Made by a program: the position numbers and the translations under genes. From contig DUGV01000206.1 in assembly GCA_013331225.1 (NCBI GenBank), positions 1 to 8,955 of the forward strand: 8,955 bases of DNA, written 5' to 3'. The stretch's first letter is position 1, and each line of letters opens with the position of its first letter. The notes beneath the pieces are model-generated. The model searched no databases, was not told where the DNA came from, and was given only the letters and a program-made list of their open reading frames with translations. This DNA comes from Methanolinea sp. (GTDB taxonomy: Archaea; Halobacteriota; Methanomicrobia; Methanomicrobiales; Methanospirillaceae). Of the stretch, positions 1-6,125 are shown piece by piece.

Positions 1-865
1 ACCTCTTTCCTGCCGCAGCGGGCAGTCCGCGCAGTGCGTCCATCTTTGACTTTACAATGACGCGGATATGGCCATTCAGCGCGTAAAATGCAACCGATGC
101 AATATTTCTCCCGATTATCCAGGGCAGGGAGGAGAGGAGCAGCCACGACGGATACGACTTTGCTACAAACCAGAGGATGTTCCTGTTAACGTAGTAGATG
201 CAGAGGTCGGAGCCGTAATCAAGCGTCCCGCTGTTCTCGTGCCAGACAACAGCGCTCGGCCAGTACATGCAGATCCATCCTGCAAGGAAGGCCCGGAAGG
301 AGTGGTCGACATCCTCGTGGTATAAAAAGAAATCCTCGTCAAAGAGCCCGATATCGTCGAACACTTCCCGGCGGTAGAGTGCCGCGCCCGCACATGCGCC
401 GATCACTGGTTCTGGAGCATTGTACTGGCCGTAGTCATGTTCGAACATCCCGCGGTTCCATGCCGCACCGCTCCGCGAGATGCACATGCCCGTGGAATTG
501 ATGCGGCCGTCCATGAGGAGCATTTTGGGTGCGACGACCCCGACCGTGGCCTCGGACTCGATCGCGGTCTTCACCTCTTCGAGGAAGTCCGGCTCAAGCC
601 GTGTATCGTTATTGAGAGTGAGAATATACTGCCCTTTCGCCTGCCGTATCCCTGAATTTGTCCCGCCCGCAAACCCGAGATTCAGAGGATTTTCAACGAT
701 TAAAACCCAGGGGAATCGCTCTCTTACAAAGGATGCGCTCCCGTCGCGGGATGCGTTGTCGACGAGGATCGTCTCGAAGTTGCGATATGTCTGCGCGGCG
801 ATGGAGGAGAGGCACCCCTCGAGGAAATGCTTCCCGTTATAATTGGGGATGACAATGCTGATCAC
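1..865 (-). CDS. Glycosyltransferase family 2 (rhamnosyltransferase/WbbL-like), 3' end outside the window
   Basis: The product is a GT-A fold glycosyltransferase that probably transfers a sugar from a nucleotide-sugar donor onto a lipid- or protein-linked glycan at the cytoplasmic membrane. The 288 visible residues show the GT2 landmarks in order: the N-terminal strand ISIVIPNYNG (2-11), the nucleotide-binding VDNAS (35-39), NLGFAGG (62-68), the metal-binding NND (85-87, in the DxD position) and the acceptor-side HEDVD (183-187). A hydrophobic stretch near residues 229-245 may associate with the membrane. The start is GTG at 865, because an in-frame TGA lies 16 codons upstream and no other ATG, GTG or TTG falls between; GGAGGG lies 12 nt before it, a long spacing. 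The frame stays open to base 1. Relatives are about 290-330 residues, so little is missing. It lies downstream of the GT4 gene on the same strand. Sugar and acceptor cannot be told from the sequence. Confidence 0.9.
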   Translation of the reverse strand, partial: MISIVIPNYNGKHFLEGCLSSIAAQTYRNFETILVDNASRDGSASFVRERFPWVLIVENPLNLGFAGGTNSGIRQAKGQYILTLNNDTRLEPDFLEEVKTAIESEATVGVVAPKMLLMDGRINSTGMCISRSGAAWNRGMFEHDYGQYNAPEPVIGACAGAALYRREVFDDIGLFDEDFFLYHEDVDHSFRAFLAGWICMYWPSAVVWHENSGTLDYGSDLCIYYVNRNILWFVAKSYPSWLLLSSLPWIIGRNIASVAFYALNGHIRVIVKSKMDALRGLPAAAGKR

Positions 866-1046
866 CGGATGTGTATTCCCTCCCTCACCGATTACTCCTG
901 CGTTCGTATCTCATTATGGGGGTCACAAGGTACAATAGCTTTCGCGACAAGAAGCGAAATAAAACGGGTAATCTCCTCCCATTTGTCCACACCGGAATCT
1001 CCTGGTGGTGGGCGCAAGCATCGGAAACGGATCATTGATAACGGCT
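866..1046. other. 181-bp gap between the two glycosyltransferase genes
   Basis: I see no convincing gene here. On the minus strand there is an AT-rich TTTTATTT (957-964) that could be a TATA box for the GT2 gene. A short inverted repeat is also present: TTTCGC at 940-945 and GCGAAA at 954-959, separated by 8 nt. No oligo-T tract follows the hairpin on either strand, so it does not look like a terminator. The gap contrasts with the overlapping genes of the right-hand operon and suggests that GT2 may have its own promoter. Confidence 0.5.
957..964 (-). promoter_or_regulatory. Candidate TATA box for the GT2 gene
   Basis: TTTTATTT on the minus strand resembles an archaeal TATA element and lies in the gap after the GT4 gene. 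Transcription starting 25-27 nt downstream would give a leader of about 70 nt before the GTG at 865, long enough to include the GGAGGG before the start. The call rests on composition and position only. Confidence 0.25.
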
Positions 1047-2177
1047 TCATTTTCGTCGGCTGTTGTGCTGAATCGCTTCCCGATAAAGAAAATGGTAGGT
1101 ATCAACGATACGGTCCCATGAATACCGCTCTCTTGCGATATGGTTTCCCTCTGATCCAAGCCTCTTCCCGAGATCGGGATGGTCCATCAGGAGCCGCATC
1201 GCCCGGCAGAGTTGCGAGGGTTTTCCGGGTTGTATCACGAGGGCATTCTCCCTGTCCCTACAGATCTGAGTGATCCCACCAACGTCTGTGACAATGACAG
1301 GGAGTCCCGCTGCCCAGGCTTCAAGGAGTGTCAAAGGCATCCCCTCCCAGCGCGATGGGAGTACGAATGCATCAGAACATGCGTACTGCCGCACCAACTC
1401 GTCTCTTGGCACGCTTCCGAGAAGTTGCACGTGAACGTCGAGCGATCCTGCAGAAATCTGCCGTGCAAGCTCATCCCTTAGCGATCCATCGCCGATAATA
1501 GTGATGCAAAAATCGTTTGTTGCTTTCCTTAAAACAGATGCAGCCTCGATGAGTATATCCAGTCCCTTCTGATGTTCAAGCCTCCCCACGCACAGGAACT
1601 GCATAAGGGGCCTTGCCTGTGCGTCTCTCTTGACCTTAAAGAGTGCACTGTCCACCCCATTGGGAACATACTTCACATGGGAGATGTCGAGCCTAGAAAA
1701 AGCGGGGATGCTGCTCCCGTCGACCGTGGTGATACACTCAAACATCCCGTATTTCAAAAGGAAGGCTTCGAAGGCGCGCTTGAGGGGTGAGAAACCAGTG
1801 TCGTTGAAGCAGATGCCGTGGCATGTCTGGATTACGGGTATGCCCAACACACTGGCAGGAAATGAGACGAGGAAGCCCAGTTCAGCCGAGTGAGTATGGA
1901 TGACATCCGGTTTTTCGGCTGCAATGGCCCGAATGGAGGCGAAGAGAAAGCAGACCAGCGACAGCATCCTCTTTGGGGTAATCCGGTCAAGGTTCGCTGC
2001 AGTATCAAAGATTCCGAAGATCCGCACATTCCTCTTTTTCCTCAACTCTCTTGTATTCGCAGTAAGGATAAGAATTTCATGGCCTGCTTTCTCCTGTTGG
2101 ATCTCGAGGCTGCGGACGACCTGTGCATCCCCCCCGATGGCGTCAGGATACTTCTTGGAGATGTGTAAGATTTTCAT
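1047..2177 (-). CDS. Glycosyltransferase family 4 (GT-B fold)
   Basis: This 376-residue protein is a retaining GT-B glycosyltransferase, probably acting at the inner face of the membrane in building a surface polysaccharide or a protein-linked glycan. The N-terminal domain opens with MKILHISKKYPDAIGG, where a glycine-rich loop follows the first strand as is usual in GT4, and carries HTH at 94-96. The C-terminal donor-binding domain has VGRLEHQKG (197-205) and the E-x7-E motif in PSRWEGMPLTLLEAWAAG (Glu278 and Glu286), followed by GLPVIVTDVGG. The start is ATG at 2177: an in-frame TAG lies 24 nt upstream and the next residues match family N-termini. No clear Shine-Dalgarno sequence precedes it. 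A TATA-like GATATAG about 20 nt upstream would fit leaderless transcription. Codon use is more AT-rich than in the right-hand operon. The donor sugar cannot be assigned. Confidence 0.92.
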   Translation of the reverse strand: MKILHISKKYPDAIGGDAQVVRSLEIQQEKAGHEILILTANTRELRKKRNVRIFGIFDTAANLDRITPKRMLSLVCFLFASIRAIAAEKPDVIHTHSAELGFLVSFPASVLGIPVIQTCHGICFNDTGFSPLKRAFEAFLLKYGMFECITTVDGSSIPAFSRLDISHVKYVPNGVDSALFKVKRDAQARPLMQFLCVGRLEHQKGLDILIEAASVLRKATNDFCITIIGDGSLRDELARQISAGSLDVHVQLLGSVPRDELVRQYACSDAFVLPSRWEGMPLTLLEAWAAGLPVIVTDVGGITQICRDRENALVIQPGKPSQLCRAMRLLMDHPDLGKRLGSEGNHIARERYSWDRIVDTYHFLYREAIQHNSRRK

Positions 2178-2303
2178 ATCGGCAATTTCCGGGCGCTATA
2201 TCAGATCTGGTCCGGGATGCCGGGCGGCAATCCGGTGGGTCGTCGTGAAGGATCGTCCCAGGTATCTTTTTTCCTCATCACTATATCCTCTCTCTGATTG
2301 CAA

Positions 2304-2311
2304 TTAATAAA
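2304..2311 (-). promoter_or_regulatory. Candidate TATA box for the GT4 transcript
   Basis: On the minus strand the octamer reads TTTATTAA, close to the archaeal TATA consensus. Initiation about 25-27 nt downstream, near 2281, would give a leader of about 100 nt before the GT4 start and would place the 5' end almost at the ATG of the small 25-codon frame (2278). A second TATA-like GATATAG closer to GT4 is an alternative. Confidence 0.25.
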
Positions 2312-2490
2312 GGAGGTTACTCTTTTGGGATTGTGGGGTTGGCAAACGCGGCATATCTTCATGTCTGTGGATAGAATCCGAACCTATTCACCCCTTCGAA
2401 AGGAGATATCTTTAACCAATACAGGAGAAATACTCCCGATCATCCCCCAGAAAAAACTACATGATTCTCTTTGAGACACAAGCATACGCA

Positions 2491-2498
2491 TTTATGAA
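2491..2498 (+). promoter_or_regulatory. Candidate TATA box for corA
   Basis: TTTATGAA lies 40 nt before the corA ATG. Initiation 25-27 nt downstream would fall near 2520, leaving a short leader that still contains the AGGA ribosome-binding site at 2526-2529. The box overlaps the left arm of the inverted repeat, as expected if a repressor bound there blocks TBP/TFB or polymerase. The match to the TATA consensus is imperfect. Confidence 0.3.
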
Positions 2499-2519
2499 AA
2501 TGGCGCAGCCATTTTCATA
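2493..2519. promoter_or_regulatory. Perfect 12-bp inverted repeat upstream of corA (putative operator or RNA hairpin)
   Basis: The left arm TATGAAAATGGC (2493-2504) and right arm GCCATTTTCATA (2508-2519) are exact reverse complements separated by 3 nt. The element ends 18 nt before the corA start. It spans the interval between the candidate TATA box and the predicted transcription start, which favours a DNA operator for a dimeric regulator, possibly metal-responsive. If transcription starts further upstream it would instead be a stable hairpin just before the ribosome-binding site. The outer half-sites TATGA and TCATA recall those of bacterial NikR operators, but the spacer is 17 nt rather than 16, so this is only a resemblance. 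Confidence 0.6.
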
Positions 2520-2537
2520 GTAAACAGGAAATCTCCC

Positions 2538-3599
2538 ATGCCCCGCCGCCGCCGTGTTATGCCAATCAAGCCGGGACTCTCCCCGGGAACGCTCGCAATA
2601 GATGGAAAGCACACCGAGGGCCCGGTAAGGATCACAGTTATCGACTACGATGCGGCGCATTATACCGAGCGACAGGTCGCCAGCGTCGAGGATTGTTACC
2701 CGTTCCGTGACACGGAGACAGTCACCTGGATCAACATCGATGGCCTCGGGAACACCGCAGTCATCGAGAAACTCGGGAAACACTACCAGATCCACCCCCT
2801 CATCCTCGAGGACATCCTGAACACGGGCCAGCGCCCCAAGATGGAGGACCTTGAAGGCTATCTCTACGTGAACCTCAAGATGCTGCAGCTTGCTGGACAG
2901 GAAAAAACGATCAAAGGTGAGCATGTCAGCATGATCATCGGGTCAAACTACCTCCTCTCGTTCCAGGAAGACGCCGGGGATGTCTTTGACCCGGTGAGGG
3001 AGCGTATCAGGAAAGAGGGGAGAATCCGGAGGTTCGGGCCGGATTACCTGGCATATGCCCTGATAGACGATATCGTGGACAATTACTTCCTTGTCATCGA
3101 GCACCTCGAGGAGGAGGCAGAGGACCTCGAGGAGGAGCTCGTGCAGAACGCGACCCCCGCGTCTCTTCAGAAGATCAACCGGCTAAAAAAGGAGATGATC
3201 TTTCTCCGGAAGTCAGTCTGGCCGCTCAGGGAGGTCATCACCGCCATCGAGAGGTCGGAATCTCCGATCATCAGGGACACTACCATCATCTACGTCAGGG
3301 ACGTCTACGACCACGTCATCCAGGTCATCGACACCCTCGAGACCATCCGCGACATGGTCTCGGGTATGATCGACATCTATCTCTCAGGCCTCTCGTACAG
3401 GATGAACGAGATCATGAAGGTGCTCACCCTGATTGCCACCATATTCATTCCCCTTACCTTCGTTGCGGGAGTGTACGGCATGAACTTCAGGTATATGCCA
3501 GAACTCGCATGGGAGTATGGGTACGTAATGGTCTGGGGAGTCATGATCGCGATGGTGGTGGGGATGCTCCTCTATTTCAGGAAGAAACACTGGGTCTGA
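2538..3599 (+). CDS. corA: CorA-family magnesium/cobalt transport channel
   Basis: This is a homopentameric inner-membrane channel for Mg2+, and often Co2+ or Ni2+. Its 353 residues are almost the length of the Thermotoga CorA (351). The large N-terminal half is the cytoplasmic alpha/beta funnel. An acidic heptad-like segment at 190-201 (LEEEAEDLEEEL, encoded by a duplicated CTCGAGGAGGAG at 3105-3116 and 3126-3137) fits the long helices below the pore. TM1 is about 293-312 and ends in PLTFVAGVYGMNF, with the signature GMN at 314-316. The periplasmic loop has MPEL, TM2 is about 327-347, and the C-terminus KKHW supplies the basic ring at the pore mouth. The start ATG at 2538 has AGGA (2526-2529) 8 nt upstream; ATG at 2559 is a less likely alternative. 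The inverted repeat directly upstream suggests regulation, perhaps by metal. PrsW follows 31 bp downstream. Confidence 0.95.
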   Translation: MPRRRRVMPIKPGLSPGTLAIDGKHTEGPVRITVIDYDAAHYTERQVASVEDCYPFRDTETVTWINIDGLGNTAVIEKLGKHYQIHPLILEDILNTGQRPKMEDLEGYLYVNLKMLQLAGQEKTIKGEHVSMIIGSNYLLSFQEDAGDVFDPVRERIRKEGRIRRFGPDYLAYALIDDIVDNYFLVIEHLEEEAEDLEEELVQNATPASLQKINRLKKEMIFLRKSVWPLREVITAIERSESPIIRDTTIIYVRDVYDHVIQVIDTLETIRDMVSGMIDIYLSGLSYRMNEIMKVLTLIATIFIPLTFVAGVYGMNFRYMPELAWEYGYVMVWGVMIAMVVGMLLYFRKKHWV

Positions 3600-3630
3600 T
3601 GCGGGCCATGGCAATCGATACTGCAGCAGG

Positions 3631-4314
3631 ATGAGCGGGATGGAACGGTGGCTTCTCTTCCTGCTGGCGATGGCGCCGGGGTTCCTCTGGCTCTACTACT
3701 TCTACTCAAAGGACAGGTATGACCCGGAACCGGTAGTCTGGGTCCTGGGGATATTTCTCCTGGGAGCCACTGTCACGGTCCCTGTTGCGGTCCTGGAAGG
3801 TGTTCTCGGGGCGGTTGCAGGCGGAATACTTGCTGCAGTCGTTGTCGCCCCGGTATGCGAGGAGATTGCAAAATTTTTCGTTGTCAAAAAGACGGTCTAT
3901 CGGAGCCGGGTGTTCGACGAGCCAGTTGACGGGATCATCTATGCCGCGGCGGCCGGTCTCGGGTTTGCGACGATTGAAAACATTCTCTATGTCTTCTCGG
4001 CGTTCGACGAGTCCCTTCTGCTTGCGCTCCAGACAGGGCTGGTCCGGGGGCTCATCTCGGTCCCAGGTCACGTCCTCTTTTCAGTGATGTGGGGGTCTGC
4101 GCTCGGCATGGCCAGGTTCATGCCGGAACAAGAGGGAAGTGCACTGGTCCGAAACGGCCTCGTGCTCGCCATGGCCGCCCATTCCCTCTTCAACCTCCTC
4201 CTCTTCTCGGCGGTCGGGTTTGCCCTTCTCGTACTGGTGCTTGTGCCGGCACTCTGGATGCTCACAGAGCGGCATATCAGGCATGCGGTTGCGCATTCCC
4301 TCTTCAAAAAGTAA
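3631..4314 (+). CDS. PrsW-family intramembrane metalloprotease homologue (peptidase M82)
   Basis: This polytopic membrane protein of 227 residues resembles Bacillus PrsW, which makes the first cut in the anti-sigma factor RsiW. It has several hydrophobic helices (near 7-25, 36-56, 58-76, 103-121, 129-152 and 176-212) and the conserved polar motifs inside or beside them: DRYDPEP (28-34), PVCEEIAKFF (74-83, the glutamate pair that is the likely active site), DGIIYAAAAGLGFATIEN (100-117), GHVLFS (146-151) and AHSLFN (183-188). The key E, H and N residues are all present, so it looks functional. Archaea have no sigma factors, so the substrate must be something else. The ATG at 3631 is given. ATG at 3640 is a good alternative because AGGA ends 8 nt before it. 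The gene lies 31 bp after corA and was probably co-transcribed. It ends 21 bp from the convergent MFS gene. Confidence 0.85.
   Translation: MSGMERWLLFLLAMAPGFLWLYYFYSKDRYDPEPVVWVLGIFLLGATVTVPVAVLEGVLGAVAGGILAAVVVAPVCEEIAKFFVVKKTVYRSRVFDEPVDGIIYAAAAGLGFATIENILYVFSAFDESLLLALQTGLVRGLISVPGHVLFSVMWGSALGMARFMPEQEGSALVRNGLVLAMAAHSLFNLLLFSAVGFALLVLVLVPALWMLTERHIRHAVAHSLFKK
4306..4310 (-). terminator. Candidate oligo-T terminator of the minus-strand operon
   Basis: On the minus strand a run of five T lies about 26 nt past the MFS stop codon. Archaeal transcription commonly ends at oligo-T tracts without a hairpin. The tract lies inside the 3' end of the convergent prsW gene, so the two transcripts would overlap antisense. 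A single short T run is weak evidence. Confidence 0.2.
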
Positions 4315-4335
4315 GAGCGAAGACACGTCTCCCGG

Positions 4336-5502
4336 TCAGGCCCCCGGACGGGAGAGCGATTTCCATGGATACCGCACGAGCAGCATCAGGAGGAGAGACC
4401 CGATGACGAGGATCGGGATGGTGGACAGCGCCGCATCAAGGGAGATACGATCTGCGATCATGCCGGTTGCGGCAACTCCCAGGCCGCCTGCTCCCACCGC
4501 CACCCCGAGCATCAGCCCCGAAGTCAGGCCCACGTGATCCGGCATCATTTCATGGGCCATTGCCACGGTGAGCGCAAAACTCGACCAGAGCGCAAATCCG
4601 AAGACGAGGAGCGCGGCGATCGAGGGGAGTCCGTCTGTTGCAAGAAAGGCAAAGAACGCGGGAATCGAGAAGACAAGGCCGAGGATCACGAACTCCTTCT
4701 TTCCGTAGATGTCTGCCAGGATTCCGCCTGACACCTGACCGGCGACACCTGCAAGGAGCATCAGGGAGACAAGGAGGTTTGCAGTGAAGATGTCGAGCCC
4801 CCGAAGGACAAGAAAGGGGGGAAGGAATGCGATCGCGGCAAACACCGCCCAGGCACGGAGCGTGGAGGCCGAAAAAAGGATGAACACCGGGGAGAAGGAG
4901 GCGAGCGATACCGGGTCCTTTGCGGGACTCTCCAAGGATGCGGGGTGTTCGCCGGGGTGGGGTGACGACTTACGGAGCACCACAGCCATCACCAGGGCAG
5001 GGATCACGAGGAGGGGGAGGCCAGGGAGGCCGAAGGTGACGATGACCGCCCCTGCGAGGATGGGGCCAAGCGCGTACCCGATGTTTCCCCCTACTACAAA
5101 GAGGGCAGTAACCTTCCCTCTGTTCAGGCTGGTCGCAAGCCGGCTCACCATGGTAAGGGCATGGGGATGGAAGCACGCGTGACCAAGCGCTGCCAGCGCG
5201 GCACAGGCTATGAGAATAGGGTAGGGCTCGACAACCCCCATCAGCCCGATAAAGACGGCCGAGATGAGGACCGAGACGGAGATATGGACCTGCCAGCCTT
5301 TCCGGTCCGAAAGCCACCCAAAGACTGGCTGGGACGCCGAGGAGGTGAGGTTGTAGGAGGTGATCAGGAGGCCTGCCAGGAGATAGGAATACCCCCGAGG
5401 GGAGATGAGCAGCGGGAGAATGGCCGCAATGACCGGCATATAGAGGTCGGTGACCATGTGAGCCAGGAATAGCCTGAATATGGGCCCGGTGAGTGATTTC
5501 AG
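4336..5502 (-). CDS. MFS transporter, fosmidomycin-resistance (Fsr)-like
   Basis: This 12-helix major-facilitator protein of about 388 residues most resembles the Fsr subgroup of drug/proton antiporters. Visible landmarks are HMVTDLY at 15-21 (matching the SHxxND region of Fsr TM1), NLTSSASQPVFG (51-62) leading into motif A GWLSDRKG (62-69), GHACFHP (107-113, the FHP signature of Fsr) and a second motif-A copy GGILADIYGKKE in the second half. The first ATG in frame (5457) would cut TM1 in half. A CTG at 5502 restores the expected N-terminus, overlaps the upstream stop as CTGA, and has GAGGAGG (5511-5517) 8 nt before it, so I choose CTG; ATG at 5457 is the conventional fallback. No ATG, GTG or TTG lies between. 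As the last gene of the overlapping operon it may export a metabolite or antimicrobial; the substrate is unknown. Confidence 0.87.
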   Translation of the reverse strand: MKSLTGPIFRLFLAHMVTDLYMPVIAAILPLLISPRGYSYLLAGLLITSYNLTSSASQPVFGWLSDRKGWQVHISVSVLISAVFIGLMGVVEPYPILIACAALAALGHACFHPHALTMVSRLATSLNRGKVTALFVVGGNIGYALGPILAGAVIVTFGLPGLPLLVIPALVMAVVLRKSSPHPGEHPASLESPAKDPVSLASFSPVFILFSASTLRAWAVFAAIAFLPPFLVLRGLDIFTANLLVSLMLLAGVAGQVSGGILADIYGKKEFVILGLVFSIPAFFAFLATDGLPSIAALLVFGFALWSSFALTVAMAHEMMPDHVGLTSGLMLGVAVGAGGLGVAATGMIADRISLDAALSTIPILVIGSLLLMLLVRYPWKSLSRPGA

Positions 5503-6125
5503 TTCATGCGCCTCCTCAACACGATGATCTCCACAGGAGTCTCCCGGATATCCTTTGCATGGAAGGAGAAAGTCCTCTTCATCGAGAGGGTGCCCCCCAC
5601 CACCTCCTCGACCTTCGCCCTCTCTTCTGTATACGCTTTCACAAAGTCCCTGCTCCCCGCATTGAATATCCCGTATATCACAGGGGCAATGGAGAGGGCC
5701 GCGTCGATAAAAGGTCGGTCGGCATGGGGTTCCTGGGCTCCGAAGGGAGGGTTCATGACCACTGTATCGCACGGGCCGACCAGCGAAGCGAGGTCTGGGT
5801 TCGGGAGGTGCAACTCGATGAAACGCGGGAAGACACCGAGTTCTTTTCCATTTCCGGAGGCGATTTGGAGTGCGCGAGGGTCGAATTCCACACCGACCAC
5901 CTCCGCCGCACCGAGGAGCGCGGCCCCGATGGCAAGGATGCCGGTGCCGCACCCAAGATCGCAGACTCTCTTCTCCGCGATATCCCCGCGCATGTGGGCG
6001 TGGAAGAGGAGACGGGCGGCGAGGTCGGGAGGCGTGAGGTACTGCTCGTGCCGCGCCGAAGGCGAGGGGAACCCCTTCACACTTGAGAGGAGCATCTCGA
6101 GCCGTTTCAGACGCATGCCTGTCAT
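5499..6125 (-). CDS. METTL5-like SAM-dependent rRNA adenine-N6 methyltransferase
   Basis: This 208-residue Rossmann-fold class I methyltransferase is homologous to human METTL5, which makes m6A in 18S rRNA near the decoding centre. The archaeal protein probably modifies the equivalent 16S adenine. Seen in order: MRLKRLEMLL (4-13, a typical family N-terminus), EQYLTPPDLAARLL (27-40), motif I DLGCGTG (56-62), the acidic end of strand 2 GVEFD (78-82) and the catalytic NPPFG (125-129, N6-adenine type). A FSFH segment near the C-terminus is also typical of the family. The start ATG at 6125 overlaps the dph2 stop as ATGA. ATG at 6116 is possible and would begin exactly at MRLK. The gene's end overlaps the MFS start by 4 nt. 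Human METTL5 needs TRMT112; an archaeal Trm112 partner would be encoded elsewhere. A DNA or tRNA substrate cannot be excluded. Confidence 0.88.
   Translation of the reverse strand: MTGMRLKRLEMLLSSVKGFPSPSARHEQYLTPPDLAARLLFHAHMRGDIAEKRVCDLGCGTGILAIGAALLGAAEVVGVEFDPRALQIASGNGKELGVFPRFIELHLPNPDLASLVGPCDTVVMNPPFGAQEPHADRPFIDAALSIAPVIYGIFNAGSRDFVKAYTEERAKVEEVVGGTLSMKRTFSFHAKDIRETPVEIIVLRRRMN
5511..5517 (-). promoter_or_regulatory. Strong Shine-Dalgarno sequence that sets the MFS start
   Basis: GAGGAGG on the minus strand, inside the last codons of the METTL5-like gene, lies 8 nt before a CTG codon whose last two bases begin the TGA stop of that gene. No ATG, GTG or TTG in the MFS frame lies within ordinary reach: the next, ATG at 5457, is 53 nt away. 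The ATG at 5507 lies in the METTL5 frame and would encode only two codons. Confidence 0.6.

Larger units (their letters stand above)
2178..2537. other. Divergent intergenic region (GT4 / corA), 360 bp
   Basis: This region lies between two divergent genes and must hold promoters for both. The corA side has the inverted repeat 2493-2519, a TATA-like TTTATGAA and an AGGA ribosome-binding site. The GT4 side has TATA-like TTTATTAA (2304-2311, minus strand) and a 25-codon reading frame at 2201-2278 on the minus strand, with GAGG 8 nt before its ATG; it ends 23 nt before the GT4 start. A 37-codon frame at 2361-2474 on the plus strand lacks a ribosome-binding site. I recognise neither small frame and do not call them as genes. 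No RNA gene or riboswitch was recognised. Confidence 0.5.

Noticed and set aside
940..959. 6-bp inverted repeat in the GT2/GT4 gap as a terminator
   Set aside because: The stem is short, the loop is 8 nt and no oligo-T tract follows on either strand.
827..1273. Plus-strand frame of 148 residues across the GT2/GT4 gap
   Set aside because: It overlaps the ends of both glycosyltransferases antisense, has no recognisable domain and no ribosome-binding site.
2457..2924. Minus-strand frame of 155 residues opposite the start of corA
   Set aside because: It is the antisense image of the CorA N-terminal domain, with no independent support.
3631..4314. PrsW homologue as part of a defence system (related superfamily to CPBP/Abi proteases)
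   Set aside because: No toxin, nuclease or other defence gene lies nearby, and the motifs fit PrsW; its neighbours are corA and a housekeeping operon.
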